A DNA stretch of 9,135 bases from Alphaproteobacteria bacterium (GTDB lineage: Bacteria; Pseudomonadota; Alphaproteobacteria; UBA2136; UBA6156): assembly GCA_027490875.1 (NCBI GenBank), contig JAIXXE010000160.1, positions 1 to 9,135 of the forward strand, given 5' to 3'. The notes beneath the pieces are model-generated. The model was given only the letters and a program-made list of their open reading frames with translations. It ran no database searches and was not told where the DNA came from. This document shows positions 7,058-9,135 of this stretch, piece after piece (positions within the stretch are counted from its first letter, which is position 1; every line of letters begins with the position of its first letter). The translations under genes were made by a program, and so were the position numbers.

Positions 7058-7888
7058 TTAAGGTACTATTTGCATCTGTTCGGGGTGCGTCACGCGCACT
7101 AATACGCCGTTCACGGGCTGTGCAAACCCGCGTACCACAACCTCTTTGCCAAGGTAGTCGTTAAAGCTAAACGCCGATTTTTTGCTGGCCTTTTCGCCCT
7201 TCACCTTGGCGGGGCGAAAGAACCGTTGCTGTTTATCATCAATCACCACGCTAAAGTCGGTGCGCCAGTCGTCGCCAAAGTTTAAAAAGGTACGATTGCC
7301 AACCTTGGCCAAGGCTTTGACCGTACCACGCACCAGCACAAAGCGGCCGATGTCGGCTTCCGTGCAGCAGGTTGCAGCACTGCGGAGCTGCCACTGTGGC
7401 AATACCCACAGGCCAAGGCCTTCGGCGCGGGCCTGCGCTTCCAGTTTCAGCAATTCGGGGCCGTATACGCGGTTGTCGGGGAAGGTATAGACATGCGCAA
7501 AACCCCCACGCACCAACCCGCCATTCACCCAGGCGTTGCGGCTACCGTTCCGCAAAAAAACATGCCCCAACACTCGTTCGTAAGGGTCGTACACACGGGC
7601 GCCCATTTGCACCTGCACGGCCTTACCGAGTACCATGGCGGTTAAGGCCTCCTTGGCTTCGTTCCCCAACGGTTGGGCGGGGCGCTCGTCGTGGGCAAGT
7701 TCCGGTGTGTTGATATCCAGCAGCCGAATGGTATGTCCGGTATTCAGGCGCAGCGTGTCGCCGTCGCTGACATGCGTCACGGTGCCGTTTAGCACGCCAA
7801 AAGGCTGCAACTGGGCCGTGGCCACACTTGGCAAAAGGCTTGGCAGTATTGGCAAGGCCATAAGCAGGGCCGTGAGCAGGGCTCTCAT
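7058..7888 (-). CDS. Secreted staphylococcal-nuclease-like (thermonuclease) protein
   Basis: A 276-residue protein with a Sec signal peptide: R2, a hydrophobic core at about 4-22, and an AxA site ending at A25 before Q26. It should act in the periplasm or outside the cell, hydrolysing DNA or RNA with calcium if active. The SNase domain spans about 34-161, with SDGDT at 41-45 (metal-ligand Asp), IRLLDINTPE at 54-63 (R55, T61, E63) and YERVLGHV at 103-110 (R105, counterpart of the second catalytic Arg). The position that is Asp40 in the staphylococcal enzyme is N60 here. From about 176 a second beta-rich, OB-like domain follows, with RGTVKAL, a FLNFGDDWRTDF segment at 201-212, and YLGKEVVVRGF at 245-255. 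This tail occurs in proteobacterial members of the family. The ATG was chosen because it gives a good signal peptide. The tRNA gene ends 39 bp upstream, with no hairpin plus T-run terminator between. Confidence 0.88.
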   Translation of the reverse strand: MRALLTALLMALPILPSLLPSVATAQLQPFGVLNGTVTHVSDGDTLRLNTGHTIRLLDINTPELAHDERPAQPLGNEAKEALTAMVLGKAVQVQMGARVYDPYERVLGHVFLRNGSRNAWVNGGLVRGGFAHVYTFPDNRVYGPELLKLEAQARAEGLGLWVLPQWQLRSAATCCTEADIGRFVLVRGTVKALAKVGNRTFLNFGDDWRTDFSVVIDDKQQRFFRPAKVKGEKASKKSAFSFNDYLGKEVVVRGFAQPVNGVLVRVTHPEQMQIVP

Positions 7889-7927
7889 AGTGGCTAGATG
7901 TAGCAGAGCACGCGGGGCTTGGCCAGA

Positions 7928-8002
7928 TGGTGTCTCCGCCCGGAGTCGAACCGGGATTTAGAGCTTAGGAGGCTCTCGTCCTATCCATTGAACGACGGTG
8001 AC
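7928..8002 (-). tRNA. tRNA-Arg (anticodon CCU, reads AGG)
   Basis: A 75-base cloverleaf with encoded CCA. On the minus strand: acceptor arm GTCACCG against CGGAGAC, D stem GTTC/GGAC with loop AATGGATA, anticodon stem AGAGC/GCTCT with loop CTCCTAA (anticodon CCT at 7969-7967), a four-base variable loop, T stem CCCGG/CCGGG with loop TTCGACT, discriminator A, then CCA ending at 7928. The acceptor stem carries an A4:A69 mismatch, while the other stems pair except for one T:G in the D stem. Position 9 is C rather than the usual A or G. CCU with A37 assigns it to arginine AGG codons. It is oriented with the nuclease-mutS operon, and the absence of a terminator suggests it could be processed from the same transcript. 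Confidence 0.93.
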
Positions 8003-8011
8003 GCGCGGCCA

Positions 8012-8040
8012 GCTTTACGTCAACCCTCGCGCGGGCGCAA
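8012..8040 (-). promoter_or_regulatory. Possible promoter for tRNA-Arg and the downstream operon
   Basis: On the minus strand TTGCGC (8040-8035) and TAAAGC (8017-8012) are separated by 17 bases. They match the sigma-70 hexamers at four and three positions. Transcription would begin near 8005, leaving a leader of only a few bases before the tRNA at 8002. This is the best-spaced pair found in the gap, but the matches are weak. Confidence 0.3.
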
Positions 8041-8109
8041 GCGCGCGTACCTACCCACACATGCGCCCACACACGCCCGCGCACACGTGGGCCCACGCAT
8101 GGGCGCGCA
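8041..8109. repeat. Alternating purine-pyrimidine tract with short imperfect repeats
   Basis: Within 69 bp there are six runs of strict purine-pyrimidine alternation, 7 to 11 bases each (8041-8050, 8057-8066, 8069-8076, 8079-8089, 8095-8101, 8103-8109), made of CG and CA/TG steps. CCCACACATGCG, CCCACACACGC and CCCGCGCACACG follow one another at a spacing of 10-12 bases. Such sequence is prone to the left-handed Z form under negative supercoiling. It lies midway between the tRNA and topA. Confidence 0.7.
8063..8106. repeat. Nested inverted repeats in the tRNA-topA gap
   Basis: GCGCCCA at 8063-8069 is the exact reverse complement of TGGGCGC at 8100-8106. Inside lies a perfect 12-bp palindrome, CGTGGGCCCACG, at 8086-8097. 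No T-run follows on either strand, so this is not a standard terminator. It may be an operator or a cruciform-forming site. Confidence 0.6.
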
Positions 8110-8120
8110 GGTAAACTTGC

Positions 8121-8150
8121 TTGACAGCGCCGCCACTTCCCAAGTACCCC
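8121..8150 (+). promoter_or_regulatory. Possible topA promoter
   Basis: TTGACA at 8121-8126 is a perfect sigma-70 -35 hexamer pointing at topA. The best -10 at an 18-base spacing is TACCCC (8145-8150), a weak match. Transcription would then start at about 8157-8158, on or beside the topA ATG, so the message would be leaderless or nearly so. Confidence 0.4.
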
Positions 8151-8157
8151 TGCCATT

Positions 8158-9135
8158 ATGTCCACCCCCAATGCCCTCGTGATAGTAGAGTCGCCCGCCA
8201 AGGCCAAAACCATTGAAGGCTATTTGGGCAAAGGCTACAAGGTGTTGGCCAGCTTCGGCCACGTGCGGGATTTACCCAGCAAGGAAGGCGCCGTGCAGCC
8301 CGACAACGACTTTGCCATGAATTACCAAGTGAGCGATGCGAAGAGTGAACAAACCCTCAAAGGCATCATGGCGGCGATTAAGGATGTTGACACCCTCTAC
8401 CTCGCGACCGACCTTGACCGCGAAGGGGAAGCCATTAGCTGGCATGTGTGGGAAGAGATTAAACGTCGCAACCCCAAAAAAGCCGCCACGCTGCACGTTC
8501 ATCGTATTGAGTTTACCGAAATTACCAAAAGCGCCCTGCAGCAAGCCCTGCGCGAGCCGCGCAGCCTGGCGCTGAACCTGATTAACGCTCAACAGGCTCG
8601 CCGTGCGCTGGATTACTTGGTGGGCTTTACGCTCTCGCCCGTGTTGTGGCGCAAGGTTAAAGGGGGGCTTAGTGCTGGCCGTGTGCAAAGTGTGGCGTTA
8701 CGCCTGATTGCCGAGCGCGAAGATGCCATTGAAGCCTTTAAGGCCGAAGAGTTCTGGACTCTGCACGGCCAGTTTACCACTGGTGGCGGAAAGCCCTTGC
8801 CCAGCAATCTGGTGCAATATGCTGGCAAAAAAGTCGAAAAATTCAGCTTTACCGATGAGGCCGCCGCAAAAAAAGCCCAGGCGGCACTGCTGCCCAACCA
8901 TTATGCGGTGCAAAGTATTGAACGCACCGACAAGCGCCGCTTCCCCAGCCCGCCGTTCATCACCAGCACCCTGCAGCAGGAAGCCGCGCGTAAGCTAGGC
9001 TTTGCCGCCCGCCGCACCATGCAAACGGCCCAGCGCCTGTACGAAGCCGGGCACATTACCTACATGCGTACCGACAGCGTGAACCTGGCCAACGAGGCCA
9101 TCGCCGCCCTGCGCCAACTGATTGGCCAAAAGTAC
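8158..9135 (+). CDS. topA: DNA topoisomerase I, N-terminal 326 residues (runs off right edge)
   Basis: Type IA topoisomerase, which relaxes negative supercoils. The frame is open from the ATG at 8158 to the window end (326 codons). TOPRIM domain: VIVESPAKAKTI with catalytic E11, SFGHVRDLP, and ATDLDREGE with metal-binding D85, D87 and E89. Then come a QQARRALDYLVGF segment, SAGRVQS at 172-178, and GHITYMRTDSVNL, in which Y302 is the tyrosine that forms the covalent DNA link. The loop after GHVRDLPSKEG is much shorter than in E. coli TopA, as in many bacteria. No upstream in-frame start fits better, and no Shine-Dalgarno is present in the 20 bases before the ATG; a leaderless message is possible. 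It is divergent from the tRNA and its operon. The gene commonly found before topA in alphaproteobacteria, dprA, is not here. Confidence 0.97.
   Translation, partial: MSTPNALVIVESPAKAKTIEGYLGKGYKVLASFGHVRDLPSKEGAVQPDNDFAMNYQVSDAKSEQTLKGIMAAIKDVDTLYLATDLDREGEAISWHVWEEIKRRNPKKAATLHVHRIEFTEITKSALQQALREPRSLALNLINAQQARRALDYLVGFTLSPVLWRKVKGGLSAGRVQSVALRLIAEREDAIEAFKAEEFWTLHGQFTTGGGKPLPSNLVQYAGKKVEKFSFTDEAAAKKAQAALLPNHYAVQSIERTDKRRFPSPPFITSTLQQEAARKLGFAARRTMQTAQRLYEAGHITYMRTDSVNLANEAIAALRQLIGQKY

Noticed and set aside
7928..8002. tRNA 3' end as an integration site for a mobile element
   Set aside because: No integrase, no second copy of the tRNA 3' end and no foreign-looking cargo are seen; ordinary chromosomal genes flank it on both sides.
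8018..8023. TTGACG on the minus strand as a -35 for the tRNA
   Set aside because: A -10 at normal spacing would fall inside the tRNA itself (7995-8000, CACCGT), so it cannot yield a full precursor.
8063..8106. Inverted repeats as a transcription terminator
   Set aside because: No T-run follows on either strand, and the site lies upstream of both divergent genes rather than at a gene end.
7965..8262. Minus-strand open frames of 80 and 82 codons over the tRNA and the topA start
   Set aside because: They run through the tRNA, the repeat tract and topA in antisense. The Arg/Ala-rich products reflect the alternating CG/CA sequence.

Overview
The window looks like a stretch of a GC-rich proteobacterial chromosome, most likely alphaproteobacterial. 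This is judged by eye from the MutS N-terminal region (a 'TPGTLTED' segment of the alphaproteobacterial style), the GalU and TopA sequences, coding density and weak Shine-Dalgarno signals; no database search was possible. There is no sign of an insertion sequence, phage, CRISPR array or integrase.

Layout. From about 8.0 kb leftwards everything reads on the minus strand: tRNA-Arg(CCU), a secreted staphylococcal-nuclease-type protein, mutS, a GT4 glycosyltransferase, a WecA/WbpL-type polyprenyl-phosphate sugar-1-phosphate transferase, galU, a UDP-glucuronate 4-epimerase-type sugar epimerase, and the start of a membrane protein cut off by the left edge. The gaps between these protein genes are only 1 to 6 bp, or the genes overlap (29-35 bp and 4 bp), and no terminator is visible between the tRNA and the left edge. 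A single long transcript is therefore likely. To the right, a 155-bp gap separates the tRNA from topA, which reads on the plus strand and runs off the right edge.

Function. The left half is a surface-polysaccharide module. GalU makes UDP-glucose. The epimerase probably interconverts UDP-glucuronate and UDP-galacturonate, although the dehydrogenase that would link the two is not in the window. The WecA-like enzyme loads the first sugar phosphate on undecaprenyl phosphate, and the GT4 enzyme extends the chain. The right half handles nucleic acids (a secreted nuclease, mismatch repair, topoisomerase I). The two themes are joined in what looks like one operon, which is unusual.

I do not see a wholly new biological system. 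The points most worth a second look are: mutS transcriptionally upstream of glycan genes that carry 7-8 nt homopolymer tracts; a C7A6 run inside the galU overlap that could permit +1 frameshifting; an alternating purine-pyrimidine and palindromic tract between the tRNA and a possibly leaderless topA; an acceptor-stem A:A mismatch in the tRNA; and altered conserved residues in the epimerase, the phosphosugar transferase, the GT4 enzyme and the nuclease.
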